From: Paulownia fortunei
Lineage: Eukaryota; Streptophyta; Magnoliopsida; Lamiales; Paulowniaceae
Length of the DNA stretch: 64,000 nucleotides
Direction of reading: 5' to 3'
Assembly (NCBI GenBank): GCA_019321725.1
Contig: CM033121.1
Coordinates: 4,464,001 to 4,528,000 of the forward strand
In this document: positions 13,926-29,200 of the stretch, piece by piece
How the letters are laid out: every line of letters starts with the position of its first letter
Position numbering within the stretch: position 1 is the stretch's first letter
The notes under the pieces: generated by a model
Seen by the model: the letters and a program-made list of their open reading frames with translations, nothing else
Database searches by the model: none
Told to the model about the DNA's origin: nothing
Program-made: the position numbers and the translations under genes

Positions 13926-16900
13926 AAGGCTATGTATGGATTTAAGAGGTTGTCCAACTTGTTCAATTTTTTTTTCTTTTTTCTCTCAAAACTAAAAATT
14001 AGAATAGGTTTTCTTTTTTCTTTTTTAAATTACCCATAAAAAGTATAGATATATATGGGGCTAAGTCTAATTCGATATGACAGAATGATATGTCTAGCTC
14101 TAACCAAACCTTAATAACACAAACCATAGATATATATAATATGTGGTAAAAAGAATAGATTTGAAAATCACTATATATATACATACAACAAGAAAACTGC
14201 ATTTTAGCAACCAAAAAAATTCGTCACTAACCTATTAATGAAAAACTTCGACGCTAACAATTTTGTCGAAACTGTACTTAAACCCGACCAATAAACACCC
14301 CTAATTGGGATTGAAATCTAAAAAGCAAGAAATTTAATCTGGCTGGACATGGATTTTTCACCAAGTTGTAATTCATTTTTGTATGAAAAAATGGAAGAAA
14401 AGTAGGCTCTTTGCATTTGACTGTCTCAGTGTAACCGATCCTACACCAAAATTTGTGATCCCTAATCCAAGCATAGAGAAGAGATGGGGAAATATTTGGA
14501 GGTCCTAATCTTTTAGTCCACCGATTACAAGACCTTTGGATTATTTTAAGAGATTTTTGTCCAAAACAATAAAATTGAGGCTTCAAAGCTCTCAAATTTT
14601 ATTCTATTGGGAGTTATTTATGGTATTTCAAAAAAATTCTTTTGGAGAAATGCATTTTGTATAGTAAGATTGGGGAATTTGCAGATAATGAAAATGTATT
14701 TTGATGAATAATCGAAAAGAATGATGTGATCTCATTACCGAAAATTTATTGAAAATGATTGAAGGTTAAAGGTGATATAATTGGGTGTAAAGTTAAATGA
14801 TTGGTGATTAATTTGAAAAACATAAATTTTACTCCTCAAAAATCTTATTTCACGAAATACATTATCGTTCTGAGAGAACAAAAATATTTTGGTGAAATAA
14901 CACCGAATATAGCTTGAGAATTTTCAATTCAAGTTCATAAAAATTATGGGTTATGGGTGAAATCTATGTTATGAGTAGTTTGTTATTTTTTATTATCCAA
15001 CATGCTTTGATACTGAATCTTTAATTGTATTTAATTGAATTATTCTCTTGAAATAAAAATAAAAATAAAAATAAAAAACCCTTATATTACCCCCTCCCTC
15101 CCTTCATACAAGGGCGTTGGATGCCCTGAACAAATACTTGAATTGATCAAGAACTTTTCAGAAAAATAGCCAAGAAAATTAAATTGAAGATTTTATATAC
15201 AATAGAATAGATGTGTGCAAGTGTGATGGCTTGAACCTTGAAAATTTGAGAATGGGAGAGTGTTTCTTCTTCTTCCTTTTTCCTCTACCATTTGTTTTTT
15301 TTTTTTTTTTTTTTAATTTTTTGACCTCTTTCTAGGATGAGGTTTTTATTGTCTTCTAATGAATTGTAGTTCCGGTATTGTGAAATGGGGAATGGTTGGA
15401 GCAGCCGTATATGGACATTTTTAAGGATTATGGATTGAATTTGATTAGATATCCAATTATGTGATTTCAAGATTCTTTTGACCATTTAAAAATAAAAAAT
15501 GATATAAACAAGTCTAGATACATAAACACTATCTTAAAAGGATTGTTAAAAAAAATCAACATTTTCGTCGCCCGATAAAACAATTTTTCGGACAACATAG
15601 TTTTATTACCACAGCAGCTGTTCACTTGCACATGCATTGTGGTAATAGATACTTTTGATCACTACGTACTTTGAATTTTTGAATGGTGAAACTTTCACAT
15701 GTTAAAGTGTGACAGAGTTTGATCCTTTTGGACTCTTCAGATAAGTCTAAATTGGAGTGTAGAATTCAAAGGGTATGTTTGAGGCTTTTCGAAAAAATGT
15801 GTTTGGAGAGAATATATTGAAAAATATGTTTTAAATGAAATTATTTTATTACAATAATAAAATTGAGGAGGAGACTTTGTTACCTATTGAATTGAGTAAA
15901 TATTTATTTCACTTGATATTAAAAAATAAATATTAATCCGTAGGCGTACTCGATGCGATGCATGTGCAAACAAATTATTTTAAAATATAATAGGGATTTG
16001 ACAGGAGAAAATTAAAGCACGATAGTTAATTCATTCATACAAATCGTGTGATTTTTATATAAATATTATTTGAGTTACCGAAATTCTGTACCCCTTAAAA
16101 GGCATATATCAAGATTAATAAAATAATAATGCACTGACAAGAAATGTTACACACAAACAATCATGCGGTTTGGCTCAAAACTATGGAAATATGCTCAAGT
16201 AAATGAGTGAACCTCATCAGGGAAATGGTATAACTAAATGTTCAACCCTGAATCTAAGATGTTTTTATGGAAATGTTATCTATATGTGTGCACAATCTGT
16301 GTAACAAGTGAAATAAAAAAAAAAATTGATAAAAAATTAATTAAAACTCAATTGACAAAACATTGGTACAAGATTTTGCTTAGAACTAGTAGTTTTAAAA
16401 AGAAAAAAAATGCATATGTTACGTGGAAAATTTAATTTAGAAAATAAACTAAAATATTTGTAAAGCCAAAACATATGATGAAAATATGAACGATTGAGCT
16501 CAAATTAGATAATTGAAAAAGGCTAAAAGAATAATTCCCACCACCACCACCACCCCACCCCACCCCGTAAGAAAAACATAAAATACTTACATTTGACATG
16601 CCTGAAAATTTACATGAAAGTACATATTGCTTTCAAGTGTGATGTCACACTATTATTTTTATTTTTATTTTTTTAAATTTGCAAGTCCCTAGCCATAGTT
16701 TCCTCTGGCTGATCTATCAATATGAACCAAGTACAAAAGCCATTGTTAAATAGAAAAACTTTGAACTGAACATTAACAGCCCAAGTGATGAATTTTAGAG
16801 GTCAACAAAGGTATGCACTTTTACAAAAAATACATCCCATATTTAGCTTCTTGGATTGCTCCAAAAAGAAAATACGAAGATTTGACACAATTAGGGATCC

Positions 16901-17263
16901 AATTGAGAATCTATCTTACAAATAAGCAAAAGCCCTTACAAAACTAAAAATCTAAACTCAGCAACGAGGGAAAATCGACACAACTGCTCCTTGTATATGT
17001 GCCTCAAAGGCAAGATTTGACTCTGACAACGGCTTACAGGAATTTTTCTTATGATAATGTACATAAACTGCCCATTCAGGGAAGAAATGAAAAGCAAACA
17101 AGGTCATCCAAATGGCACTGGCTGAAGCCACTCAAAGTCCAATTGCCACGTCAGATCACCAAACCAATATCATAAATTTTCACCTCGAACTACAACCAAC
17201 GAGAAGATGCTTCTCCATCCCCAGAATAACTAGAGCTCATACACTATCAAGGGCCCATCCACT
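13869..17263. other. Intergenic region between convergent RSS3-like and gamma-adaptin genes
   Basis: No supported gene. A (AT)n run lies near 13901-13925. At about 14180-14270, ACAACAAGAAAACTGCATTTTAGCAACC and short 'cgtcactaa'-like motifs resemble degenerate ends of CACTA-type transposons. The 105-codon minus-strand frame at 14278-14595 has no recognisable domain. A CCACC/CCCCA-rich patch lies at 16538-16566. The stretch from about 16650 to 17263 probably includes the 3' UTR of the minus-strand gamma-adaptin gene. Confidence 0.5.
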
Positions 17264-20200
17264 TTACAAATCACGGGGGAAGTTGTTGATTTGCCCTTCC
17301 TCCAAAACATCTTTGTCATTCGCCTTATAGCTTATCCTTATCCGCATGACCAAGGATTTCTGAAAGAGACAGTATAATTGCATAATACGCATAAATTGCA
17401 GATAAAATGGTAATCTACAAGACTACAAATTCAAAAGTAAATGCATCTACAAAAAAATACTCCCGGGGAGGGGGTACAGAGACAGAATCACATCAATATC
17501 TACACACATTCATCTATCAATTCTTAACATCAGTGAAAAAAATTAAAAATGCGTGCTTCACTAATAACAGGTAGGGATCCATCCTAACCGTTTCTGCTTT
17601 ACGAGAAAATAGATGCTACAATACATGCAATATTACTTTTTGCATGTAGATATAGCTGGTTGGTCTGAAATTATAGGGAACAGCACCACGACAAGCAGAA
17701 TTAAGTCAAATGAATTGCGAGAAGAACAAAACTGCATGCACACACGGATTCTCTTACCTTGCCATGCTGGCTGTTTGAAACTCGCAGCTTCTGTGTGATT
17801 GATCCGTTACCACTTGCTGAAAGTGTATTACTGCTAGCTGGATCCAAGTGCAGTTGAAGAAACTGTGGATCGGATACACAAAATGATATAAAACAGCATG
17901 ATAGGAGCCCATACCCCGAAAGAACAAAAATATTAGGTGCAAATTCCTGCCAGCCAAATCTAAAGCCACATAGAGGTGGCAGTGCTTTGCAATAAGAAAC
18001 CCTCAGCACAATAACCAAAAAAGGAAGAAGGTTGACTTAAGAAACCATCACATTATAAGCATTCAGAGCAATTCTGCAGGATGCATGATAGTAGTGTGAA
18101 AGCAGTAACTAAAAGCAACAATCTTCCTCAAGGTTTTTCTCTTTCTTCAATTAGTCAGAAATTGTTGCAAACATTTGCAAAGAGATACATGCATCAGTAT
18201 TGAGTAATGAGCACTCCAGCTCATGCAACGACATAAAAATTGAAGTCATCTGCGAGCAGATTAGACCTAGAATCATCTCTTATAAAGATACATCTCCCAG
18301 CAGACTGAAGTCCAAAGAAGATAAAAGTTAAAATGATTGAACCCTTAAATTACCTTGGGGACGGCAGCCTGGAATACGAAATTTGAGTAGATATCAGGTG
18401 ACTTGTTTACAAATTGAGCCTCGATTACCGTGGTCTGTGGATTTCCACGCTCCTTTGAAAAGTTGAAATATATTTTTAAGGAGCTGCTCTCAAATGCAAC
18501 AATTGATGGATAGGCTGGGCCATTGGTTTCTGCAACTGAAAGCAAGGGTGTCAAAGTACTAGGAACAAAATAATTATGACAACAAGGTAGTTAGCTGATG
18601 GATTACTCATACCAGGCACTGACGGGCTGGGTCCAAAACCATCCAACAAATCCATCATTGAAGAATTTGCAACAGGGGAAGAGGCTTGTGTTGAAGGTGC
18701 AGAAGGGGAAGCCAATTTATCTAACATACCCTCTGAACTTTTATCTTGACCAGATGATAACATATCAAGCATGGATGAGCTACTTTGAGCTGGAGGAGTT
18801 CCAATTGACAAAAGGTCCAGTAAGACATCTGTTCCGCTCTTCTGGGTCTGATTAGTTCCTGAAATGTTAAAGATAAAAACAAACTGCTTAGAAACTCATG
18901 TTTTGCCCCAGGAAAGAGTTTTATTCGATATTAAATTTCTGCCCAGTAAACCTACAGCCTCTGATTGAAGAGATGCAGATGTTAGCAGAGACAAAACAAT
19001 CAGCAAACTAATTTAAACACAGTTTTTGTTCTCTCTTCAAGATAACAACAGTAACTAACAGTATAACTCCGTGCAATGTGGCTGTCAAAAGAAAACAGGT
19101 CAAATATACTAGAATCTACCTCTTACAATTTGTGATCTTTTGGAAGTGCTCAACAGAGAAAAATAAAGAGCAGTATCATTTGAGGCATGCATTTCAAAGA
19201 AGTTTTGGCATAATACAAACTTCCATAAATCTAAGACAATTGCTAAGCATTCCAAGTTAATTATAGTTTCACTTTCATGCATTAGTAATATCAACCTTGT
19301 GAAGCTGGGGACAAATCAACCCCAAGAAGATCCTGAAGAAAATCTCCACCAGAAGAGCTGGGTGCTGGGATGTCATCTGAACTAAGATCAAGTAAATCAA
19401 CAAGAGGTACTGAAGTGGGTTTGGCAACACCATTTGGAATTTTTGGCAGAGCTCCTTGTGAAGTTGAAACAGCAGCTGGCATGGAACCAGCCCTCCTCCC
19501 ACTATAAGTTGCCTCATCGAGCACTGGCATCCTGTCAACCAATGCTGACCTGAACAAAAGCATACAGCATCCTCTAAGAAGTTAGAACCATGTAATATAG
19601 AAGCAAAGAAAAGAATGCGCAAAATTTAGAAATCAAGGTCAAAAGCCCTGTATCTATTATACCTGATTTTCTCATGCTTCTCAATAATAGAGTTAAATTC
19701 GATGGCTCTTTGTTGCAGTTCAAGCACAAGGCTTCCCTTTTGATGAAGGATGATATCATTTATCCTCCTGTAATAGATTAGAAATGATTCCCAACTTGGA
19801 AAAGGAAATTACAGCAGCAAACAACAATATTTAAACAATGGTAAGATATTATCAATATAACATGGATAAGTACATGCGATGACAAACTTTTAAATATTTC
19901 TTCCACCAGTAAATTAGATGCAAACAGATATTGCATCCAGATTATTAAATAAGGTATAACATGAGAGGTACAGGTCTGTAAAGCAAAACCAAAAACAAAA
20001 GAAGAAAGGGACGAAAATATTAGACAATACATACGTGAACATTTACAATCAGTGGCCACTCTATAAGTTGGCAAACCAGAAGAGATATTATGTAGAAATG
20101 TAACAACAACATACTTTGCACAGGAAGGATAACGACTTGATAGCTTTAGCAAAGCAATCAAACACATAGCTCGAGTTGTGAGATCCGAAGAATGCCGTCT

Positions 20201-23200
20201 AATTGCAGTTTCTACAACATCCACAGCATCGGCCTCAGTTACCTGCTCCATGCAACAAAGTTATCAAGCTGGTCTATGAAAATGAAGACTTTGAAGCACA
20301 AGTCATAAGATTAATGGTAGTGATGATTATAATAAGAATGACATGAAACATTTTTAACCGTCAATCTCAATTCCCAAGCATTTAGCTCTCTCTAAAAACA
20401 TCTCAGTACAATGCTTATCAAGTTGGAAAATTCAGCAAAGAGCCTTATCAATTAACAATTGATATCAATATGCATCACATTATAATTGTAATTAGGCGTG
20501 CTAGAAAACATATAAAGATAAGTACTTAAAAGGACTAACAAAAACCTAAGGCTGTAAAAGTGCACCAGCATCATGGCAAGAGGTTTTAAGCTCCATGACA
20601 TTATGAGCCAGATACTATTTCCTTCCTGCTCAAAACCAAGTCCGTAGACTAAATTGTCATGATGCATTTCAGACCCTCTCCACTCTCCAGTCCAAAAAGA
20701 GGAGCTGGTGGTCAAAATGGAACTAAAATGAAAAGTATTGGAAACCATGGCAAAGGGAAACTACAGACTTAACAACACATGGGTTGTGCTCACCTAAAAG
20801 AATAATATTGAGTGAACTGCCAGCCTTTAACTTTTTCCAATTGAGATAAGTAATTTTTTCTTGACAGGGTACACATTTCCTTGCTGTCAAGGAGAGTTAG
20901 ATGCCATGAAACTGGAGAAAAGCATACATGATAGAAGAGAGAGATACCTTCATATTTTTCAGCAAAGCACTGATTACGAAGTTTTTAACGTAATGTACCA
21001 AAGGCTCAACACATGGTATAGTAATTTAAAAAATATTAGTTCTTGGTGTCTATTAGCATAGTTTACCAACATCCACCACAAATTTGTGGACAACTTCAAC
21101 ATTGCAGGTGCACCCAATTGATACAAAAATCTGAAAATTTGATGATGAAAATTAAGGAAATTCTCAAAAAGCATGAACTCACAGTTATTGGATCCTCTAC
21201 ATCAAGCATGCCAGCATTACTGACCAACATTTCCCCATATTCTCCAATGCACCAAACAGCAACTCGAATAAGAGTTTCCTGGAGAACACATGGCACAATT
21301 TAGGACATGAGTGGATGCATACAAGAAAATGTAATCAAATTTCAACAAAGATTTTATCCCACTGCAGCCATACCTGTTCACCTGCTGTTTGTACGGCCTT
21401 GTATAGCGCTCTAACAGTATACCCATGGAGGTTAGAAGCATTAGTAATTACAATGATAAGGGCATGCCACACTTCGTCCTTTACATAACTTCCAGCCTGC
21501 AACACTATCATAACAATCAATTCTCTCTTCAAGTGAGACAAGAAATCATGATAAAATGGTCAGGTCCAGCTCTGCCTAGTCTACAGGATAAACTATGGAC
21601 AAACAAGTATGGATGATTGAGAATCTGGTGACATGGCTTACTTTTGCAAGAACTTGCAAGCGGCAGGATAAACGTGCGGGCAACATGTTAGCAGATTGAA
21701 AAACTTTATGTGCAACTGATGATGTTAATAAAGATGATAAATACAACAACAAACAGTCAAAATAAAAATATGTTTAGTAGTGTACATTTCTTGTGAGTCA
21801 GAAAATTTGTTTGAAATGACAAATGAGCACCACCAACAGAAACATTTAGCATTCTCAAACCAAGGATGCTTCAAGAATTTCAATACAACCATTAAAAATT
21901 AACTTTTTTCCCTAAAGGCTAAATTTGGTCAAAGTTATCATGTCGGACCTAAAAACCAAACTCATCTATTACAAAAGTTATGTATGATTGCCACAACTGA
22001 ACTTGTGCATTTAACGCAACAAATCACAAGCAACTATTAGGAAAAATAAACCTGCTATTTTGCATCTAGATGAGATATCATTATTTTAACTTTGTGATCA
22101 ATAATAACCACTTCCTAAATTACCAAGTTCTAGACTTTCTGACATACTGCACTCACATCTATATATCAGCTACAATATCTCTAGATTTTCTAAAGGCTAT
22201 GTTCTTCAATCATTGTCACAGGAGAATGAAATCACAAACTAGAGTTGCATTTTTTTCTTTTTTGAAGCTTTGTGCTGCATAAAATTGATGAGATAGACAC
22301 TGGCATGCAAAATAAGAAGGAAAAGATGAAGAAAAATGATTATGCCTCAAGCTTAATACATGGATATCTATTCGTCAACCATCAAGACAAACCTCAGCCT
22401 AACAGTCAAAATATCAGTATAAATAGAAATCCACAAAATACAATGCGTACCTCTAACAGAACCTTCACCATCTGGTCAATATACCATATTTTTTCAGGGG
22501 AAAACCTGAAGCACCACACAGCAGATGAATGAGGCTATGAACAACTGCAATAAACTGGAAGATACATCATAATTCAAGTCAACCAAGTTATTTGCATTGT
22601 AAAACATGGATATTGCAGTCCATGCATGTACTTACTGATTGGGTGATGAGAGGCCATAGAACAATTATGAAAAAAGTGAGTGCATAGAATCGAGATAAAC
22701 TGAGAAATCTGGAGATGAAAGACAAAAATGAGAGCAAAATAGGGTTTTGGCATGCAACTACATTTTCAGTAGATCCGTAGGGAAAAAGAAAATAAAGAAC
22801 TTTTAAATGTCCTGTTATTGAAACTAAAATTTCAGCACAAACCAAGATCTGATTCCTATCAGACATGGTGAAATTAATCAATAACTAAATTTCTTATAGC
22901 TAGAAAGTGTGACACAAAACTCGTCTGCAGTTCAAATCAACCAAAATATTTTAAAGTCTTTCAGATTTATTAGCTGCTAAACACACACACAGACACAGAC
23001 AGTAACATGAATATAGCACACATCAATTATCATATCATAAGAGTTTTGGACAAGGATGGAGAGTAAACCTTATTATAAACTTTAAAAAATTCAACTTACT
23101 TCTCCACAATTGAGCAAATTTTGGCCGTGAGGTCTCCCTTAAATTCTGGGTCACTTACTTCTAGATAGTCAACAAGCTCCTTTGTCAAAGCCTTCACATT

Positions 23201-26200
23201 GCTTTCATTTACCAGAAGATAAACAAGCTCCAGGGCCCGTTTACGGATTGAAGCATCTGAATCCTGGTATCAAATAAGCATCCATAAGTAGCTAACCCTA
23301 TATCTTATCCCAGAAACAAAGTTGTTTGGAGGTAGCTGGGGAAACAAAGAGAGAGCAATAGAAAGAAACATATAGTACTGGGGTTCTAATCAAAACCCCC
23401 TTACCAGAAACAGGAGGAACTTCAAAAAACTTTCATTGACATGACAAGATTTGGTTTGTTCTGGAATTATGGGGGAGGGGTCCTCATTGTTGTCAAATAT
23501 GGAAATACATAGAAACAAAGAAATGGATTGGACTTGTCCGATTTTGTAAGTCAACATATGACACCCAACCAGGACACATTTATTAAAGAACTAAAATCTA
23601 GAAGAATCAAAGTCAATACTAAGGCAATTAGGTGCACAGTGACTTCTCAGAAATAAATGGTATCATATTTGTAACTGATCAAACCAATAGACTAAAGAGA
23701 AACCCAGAAAAGCAAACTAAACCTTATCAATTTGAGGGAAACAAAATAGAACACGGCGACATGATACCTTTACACATTCCAAAATAGTTGCACGATGCCT
23801 CTGCACTGCTTGACTATCTAATGCAATAGCTTTCATCAGCATGTTCAATGCTACATATCTGAAAAAACAGGTTCAACTTTATCAGACAGAAAAACCTAAG
23901 CCAGAAAAATGAAACTACTGATCAGGGTATGTCCAACTAAAATAAAAACCAAAATTCCAATACAGAAAAATAAAGTATCATTAAGGGTCTGTTTCCATAG
24001 CTGTAAGAACATGACCAGATTAAATTTGATTGAATTCTATCAAACCTGATATAAAAACAAATTACAAGTGATTTAGTTTTATTGGATCTTAGTAGGGCAT
24101 AATTTAGTGATATAGTATTGCAATTTATGACAAAGTTTTGAAATATTTTTACTAGGTTTTGTAAGAGATAAATGTCTTCAATCATCAAAAACAAAACAAA
24201 AGCTTTCTTTGTGGATAAAAAGAAAACACGACTCTCTTAGTTACAGGTCCAATCTGAAATAAAGTGAATCCATGTTGGCCACAATTGCAACAAACAGAAT
24301 CTGAAATTGCAGTTAAATCCAGCTACAAGCAGGATCAAACTATTTCCCAGTAAATTCAAAGCTGTAGTATGCCAAATGCTACCTAAAGATTAATCATAAG
24401 ACTAGAACATATATGAGCCTGAGAAAACAAGTCACTAGTTTCAGTTTCCTCATAAGTTCCAGAAAAACAAAATGATGTAGCAATATTTGAAAATAGTTGG
24501 TTCATGGGGCAAACTTAAGTGTTTACGTGACACTTAAAGGCACTTCGACTGAAAGGGTTTCGTACAAATAAATGATCAGATCTTGTTGGATAAGATTTTC
24601 CTTTAACAGGATTCTAGAAAAGGTACGTATCAACATTATTTGGTGAATGTTTGACTTAAAGAAATCAGTTCTGTAATGCCAGCATTGATGAGCATTCTGG
24701 TCCTCTTTGGCAGTACGAAGTGGCATGATATGTCATCATATATGCTTCACTTTAACAGATTTTTGGCAACACTTTGAGCTTCTGTGTCACTTAATTTAGT
24801 AAAATATTTAAGCAAATAAATATATCCCGAACAGATAATATGCAATCTAACAAAAAAATAATTTTTGCAGAAAAAAATCACATCAGATAAATATTGATGA
24901 ATATATAATAACCAAATTGAACAGCTTTATTGACCTTTTCATGGTCCAAGGACTTGTTTGTAGGGTATTACTTCCCATTGATCCATTTAGCTAGGGATAA
25001 AAACTTCATAGCTAAAAGGCTATTCTAAATATGGCTCTGAAATATCATCAATTTAACCAGAGAAAATGAATGATGAAACAAGAGAAAATATTAGATTGGT
25101 CGATTTTTTTTAGGAGCAATCTGGCAATTGATGAAAGTTCAAAGCTTCAAAAGCCAAAGGACAAAACCACAGAAAATAGATAGTGATTCTGACAAGTAAC
25201 ATAAAGTGGCCAAACCAAATGAATGAAAATTACCTTATATTGTTGTCACGGCTGGACAAAAACCTTCCCAAAATATTGACAGCAAGCACCCGTAATCCAC
25301 CATTATCTTCAATGCTCATGATCGTAGCAACACACTCGTAGAGGATGGCATTGCCTGCGTTTTTGTTTGACTCAGTTTTAGTTGCCACCTAAAAAATCAG
25401 GGAAACAGAACAACTCACACTCAGTTATACAGTACACAATACCCTTTTTAAAGCACTGAATCAAGAAATTCAAGTGTCAATCATCAATATTTAATGTTTA
25501 CATGGAAGCATCCATGTGAAAAGTTCAGAGACTGATAATAGACCACATTTAATTCTTTCTCCTTTCCTTTCCTTGTTTAGATTAAGGTAGTGCATAGAAT
25601 GCTAGCTTACCTGGGCAAGAATATCATTCATAGTATCACTAGCATCAGCATCTCCTTGGCCCAAGACATGCAAAAGCTTGAGCAATCTAATATGAAGAAA
25701 AGGATCTGTGATCCCAGAAATGTCATACTCAGGTGCATATGGACTGTTTGCAATATCCTTTAGAACTTTGACCAAGCCATCTATGCATTTCTAGAACATA
25801 AAAGAAAAAAGAAATCAAAATCTTTTCAAGTTGGCAGGTTTCTTCATATTTTCGCTTCTGCTGACTTATCTCCAGAAAACACACAGAATTGGTATAATAA
25901 AATTACCTTTCTAAAATATTCAAGAGCCTCTGTACTGACTTTACACATATCCGTACAAAGCTGGACACCAGTTAATAAAACTCCATGGTGCTTTTCTTTC
26001 AGTAAGGCAGCAGCAGAATTTATAAAGTTCTCTGCCAGGTCCGGAACTTTCTTTATTATCCTTATTGTGCATAATGCTGCCTGCATTATCACACAGAATG
26101 CAAGGTTTAGTATAGGCAATGAAAACGTTTCAGGTCTCTCATATTCTGAGTTAAAGGCTAAAGAAAAATAAATGACAATAGCCAATAAGTAAATATTTTC

Positions 26201-29200
26201 TAGTTTAATGACTCAAAAGTACATAAGTTTCATTTTTTCTCAAAAGAAAATCCCAAAGAAACATAACAGTAGGATCATACTGATCCAGAGAGAAATATTA
26301 CCACTTGAAACTACAAACGACCATCAAATTGAAGCACATCATAGGAAAACAATGAAAAAGATTTTTTGGTGTCAAGATATTTATACGAAAATCAAATATC
26401 AAGCCAGTGTTCGCATCCCTTGCATCAAACTTCATACAGCTTGGGTTTATCTTCTCACAAAGAATATTAATTTTCAAATCCTCTAAAAATAATAACAGAA
26501 TTCTTAACTTTACATGTTTATTACCCAACAAGTAGAAGTATTCAGTAACTCCCATCATCAACGACTTTATCAGCACCAGCAGACAAAAAGCATCGTCAAC
26601 TATGATACTCCGATAGAACTTCAGTTTACAATGCAGTACCCAAGTCCAAAATAACACTTGACAACTTTTTCGAGATGGCACAACTTTCTAACACACGAGT
26701 CAAGTATGTACCACTAAACTACAAGTCTAAAACAATAATTAGAAACAAAATAGTATTGTGCCTCCTCGAAGATCATCTTTTGAATTGTTGTTATTTTTTA
26801 CTAAAAATGCATTAATTTGGACATTTATTTACATACGTAACTTTCAACTTCCGAATGCTAAAATTACTATTTATATTAACAGGTATACAGTCAAATCTGA
26901 TAAGACTCAGTTCTACTAGATTCCCCTTGATATTCACATTTCGCATTCTTACTGTAGGAACCATGGTTGCATCCAGCATCCAGGATCCATACCTAAGTCC
27001 AAGCATAAGTAAAAAGAACGTATATTTGGTTGGGTCTGATGTAAAATGTAATATCGATAACTAAAGGACATTAAAGCCAGCATACATCAGTCGTCGGATG
27101 GAAACTCAACACTCTTTTACTCTTTCCCCTTTTCTATCTAAAAGCAATAGTCAGACTGGCTATAAACTTTTGGAGAAAGGTAATTCTAAGAGTATGCAGA
27201 AAGCATCGCCCAAAATGGATAAGTTACATGCTTTTATTGTAAAAATAGTGGCATCACTAATATCACCTTCTCTTGGCAGGTAAAGTTAAATGCTCCTTGC
27301 ACAAAATTTCTTTTTGATATTTTATAAGTGTTCCATACCAATATTATTGAATGCTTTCTTTATACCATACCAATTCTTACAAGTCTTCGTTAACCTTTTT
27401 AAGGTCCTCTAGATTCATATGCAAAAGAAAAAACGTGCAATTTACAGTGATTTACTACTAGAAAGACACATTCCATTTTTTCCTTCAGAATGTCCACCAA
27501 ACTCAATCCTGAAGCCTCAAGTATGTTATTGTTTGATTCAAGGCTCTAGGGTTAAATCAACGTAAATTAATCTATCATTAGAAAAGTCATGCACAAGGTG
27601 GTTATTCTTAAGAGAGTGGAATTGCTTAGCACACAAAGACAGTAGTAATAGAATTTTCATATGTTTAGAGTGGTTCAATATCAGTTCGGAATTCTTTTAC
27701 TTATTGAAAGGCTCTCATAAACATGCCAGGATACACAGCAAGCAAGCATTTTTTTTTGTTTTTTTGGGGGGTTTCGGGAGTGGGGGTGTAAGGTACAACT
27801 TTAATATTACCCAAGGCACAAATGTACAACATTAATAATTCACCAAGCAAAATAGAAGTGAAAACCCTTTTAAACAATCAGCAAGTAAGCAAATTGAAGG
27901 TTCAATTTCTCCTATTACAATTAAGTTTCCACGTGGCAGTGGATGGAGCATTAAAAAGCATTTCCTATTTACCCTCACAGATAAATTTGCCTATTTTGTG
28001 ATTTTGCTCACTCTTCTGAACAATGATATTATAAGTATTTTATGAAGAGGTCCAGCATTATAAATCATAGTATCACAGCACATTATGTTTTCAGAATATT
28101 TTTCTGATAGCTAAAACACAAACAGAATGGCATAACATAGTGGTAAACTCTATACATAGATCTCTAAACTCAAGTTAGATAATATAACATCAGAAAAATT
28201 CTTGATCAGCGTTCAAGAGGATTCAGAAAGACTTACTTTCTTCCTGACGTTAGGATCCCTAAATTGAAGTAATCTTTCAACTTCTGGAGCAAGATCACGA
28301 GCCATTTCTGCAGAACAGATATTGCCCAAGGCACAAAGAGCAAGTCCAACAATATACTGGTTGGTATGATTTAAATCTCTGTACACAAGTTAAGGTATCT
28401 AAAACAAATTTAGAAACTATATTCCTATAAGATAGATGAACCGTAAGTAATGACTTCACTAAAATATACAACCGCAGAATTGATACCATGTCTTTCCTAT
28501 GCTAATTTACTCCTCTTCTTTTGCTTTATGCAGATATGGGTATGCAAGAAGTTACTTGTTTCAACAAAATACAAAAGGAATTAAGTTTCCAATGGATACT
28601 GTTTTATTGAGTTGGTAACAAGCATCAAAACTTCCTGTCTTTCATCAAGAAGCAACATAAGGCCAAGATAGCCTATTCTCTTCTCTGGAAATCCTGGCGA
28701 TGCAATTAACTTTAAGCATTCCATTTGACCAAAATGTGTTGGGTAACCAAGCATATGAATGAACATGAGCTTCGCCAAATTGCGATGCCTATAATCTTGG
28801 TCGTTTTCACTAATAGCAGCTCGAATAGAAGCACATTCTTTTCTTACAACAGCACGCTCCTCTGCAGCAGTTTTGCAAGCACGTATAGCCCGAATCATGT
28901 CCCTAGCAGAAAATAATAAGTTTAATGAAGTATAACTCAATTTTATAATCTGGAATCAATAATCAGCACAAAGAAAGCAGAGCAGAATATAAGGAGGCAG
29001 TTAGGCATTGAACTTGGAATTTATAAGGTATTTATGTTATGTTGGACAATGTTTGCTACCCAAAGACAAAAGAAAAACTCAATGATGTTTATACTGCAGA
29101 AAAATGCAGGTAGGATTTCAGTTTTGAGTTCTTGCGAGTGTGATCTTTAGTAGACCCAAACAACCAACATTTGCAGCAAACAAGAGGATACTTCAGAAGT

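Noticed and set aside
14278..14595. 105-codon open frame on the minus strand
   Set aside because: No recognised domain and no exon structure around it. It may be transposon-derived, but it cannot be supported as a gene.
21640..21675. Extra gamma-adaptin exon reading ...LQVLAK before a GTAAG
   Set aside because: The family sequence continues from KVLLE (exon ending 22451) straight to [10 protein letters not shown] (exon starting 21496) in phase. Adding this segment would insert non-family residues.
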